This document shows, piece by piece, positions 63,961 through 64,000 of a DNA stretch of 64,000 bases. The DNA is from Hypomesus transpacificus (lineage: Eukaryota > Chordata > Actinopteri > Osmeriformes > Osmeridae). The notes beneath the pieces were generated by a model. It was given only the letters and a program-made list of their open reading frames with translations. It did no database searches and had not been told where the DNA came from. Made by a program: the position numbers and the translations under genes. Each line of letters begins with the position of its first letter. The stretch's first letter is position 1. The DNA lies in NCBI RefSeq assembly GCF_021917145.1, contig NC_061068.1, forward strand, positions 6,031,344 to 6,095,343, given 5' to 3'.

Positions 63961-64000
63961 ATGGAGAAAATAGTGGAACAGTCTTGGAATTCTTCCTACA
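63961..64000 (+). CDS. Possible first codons of an unidentified gene (cut by window end)
   Basis: An ATG in good context (CGGCATGG) opens MEKIVEQSWNSSY and is still open at the window edge. I do not recognise the protein from thirteen residues. Supported only by the promoter-like sequence before it, its strong start context and its position right after a complete gene. Confidence 0.35.
   Translation, partial: MEKIVEQSWNSSY

Overview
The window looks like teleost fish nuclear DNA. The genes are compact and intron-rich, the proteins match vertebrate families, and the repeats (tRNA-derived SINEs with an L2-type tail, many short hAT-like elements) are typical of fish. I cannot name the species. 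There is no bacterial, CRISPR or rRNA content.

Layout. 1-912: last two exons of ppil1 (+), then a TIR element with a target duplication. 3501-10291: complete 14-exon SLC6 transporter of the GABA/betaine/taurine group (-). 13640-21001: decayed tandem copy of that gene (-), with a nested-transposon block between the two. 26544-29270: frs3 (-). 32096-32869: tspo (+), with a TATA/GATA-type promoter about 0.7 kb upstream. 33480-35354: uqcc2 (-) and tomm6 (+), head to head with 133 bp between start codons. 35815-36606: single-exon C1orf74-like gene (+). 37070-38198: sirt4 (-). 39318-43995: 17-exon two-lobed transferrin-like secreted protein (-) that has lost the same iron ligands in both lobes. 44535-52679: sfi1 (-, about 29 exons), carrying a 60-base poly(C) run and an L2 LINE fragment. 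54503-62277: eif4enif1 / 4E-T (+, 18 coding exons, 983 aa). 63961-64000: apparent first codons of an unidentified + strand gene.

The genes do not form one pathway. Five have mitochondrial links (tspo, uqcc2, tomm6, sirt4 and possibly the C1orf74-like neighbour by position only). sfi1 is centrosomal and eif4enif1 controls translation and mRNA decay. From memory of human gene order, ppil1, frs3, tomm6, uqcc2 and TSPO2 belong to 6p21, while sfi1 and eif4enif1 belong to 22q12.

Most striking observation: a 907-bp hAT-type element with perfect 8-bp target duplications sits exactly on the exon 11/intron 11 boundary of eif4enif1. All but the first base of the splice donor used now comes from the transposon end, and the old donor is displaced 915 bp downstream. 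Exon boundaries were assigned by hand from splice motifs, reading frame and remembered family sequences, without RNA evidence.
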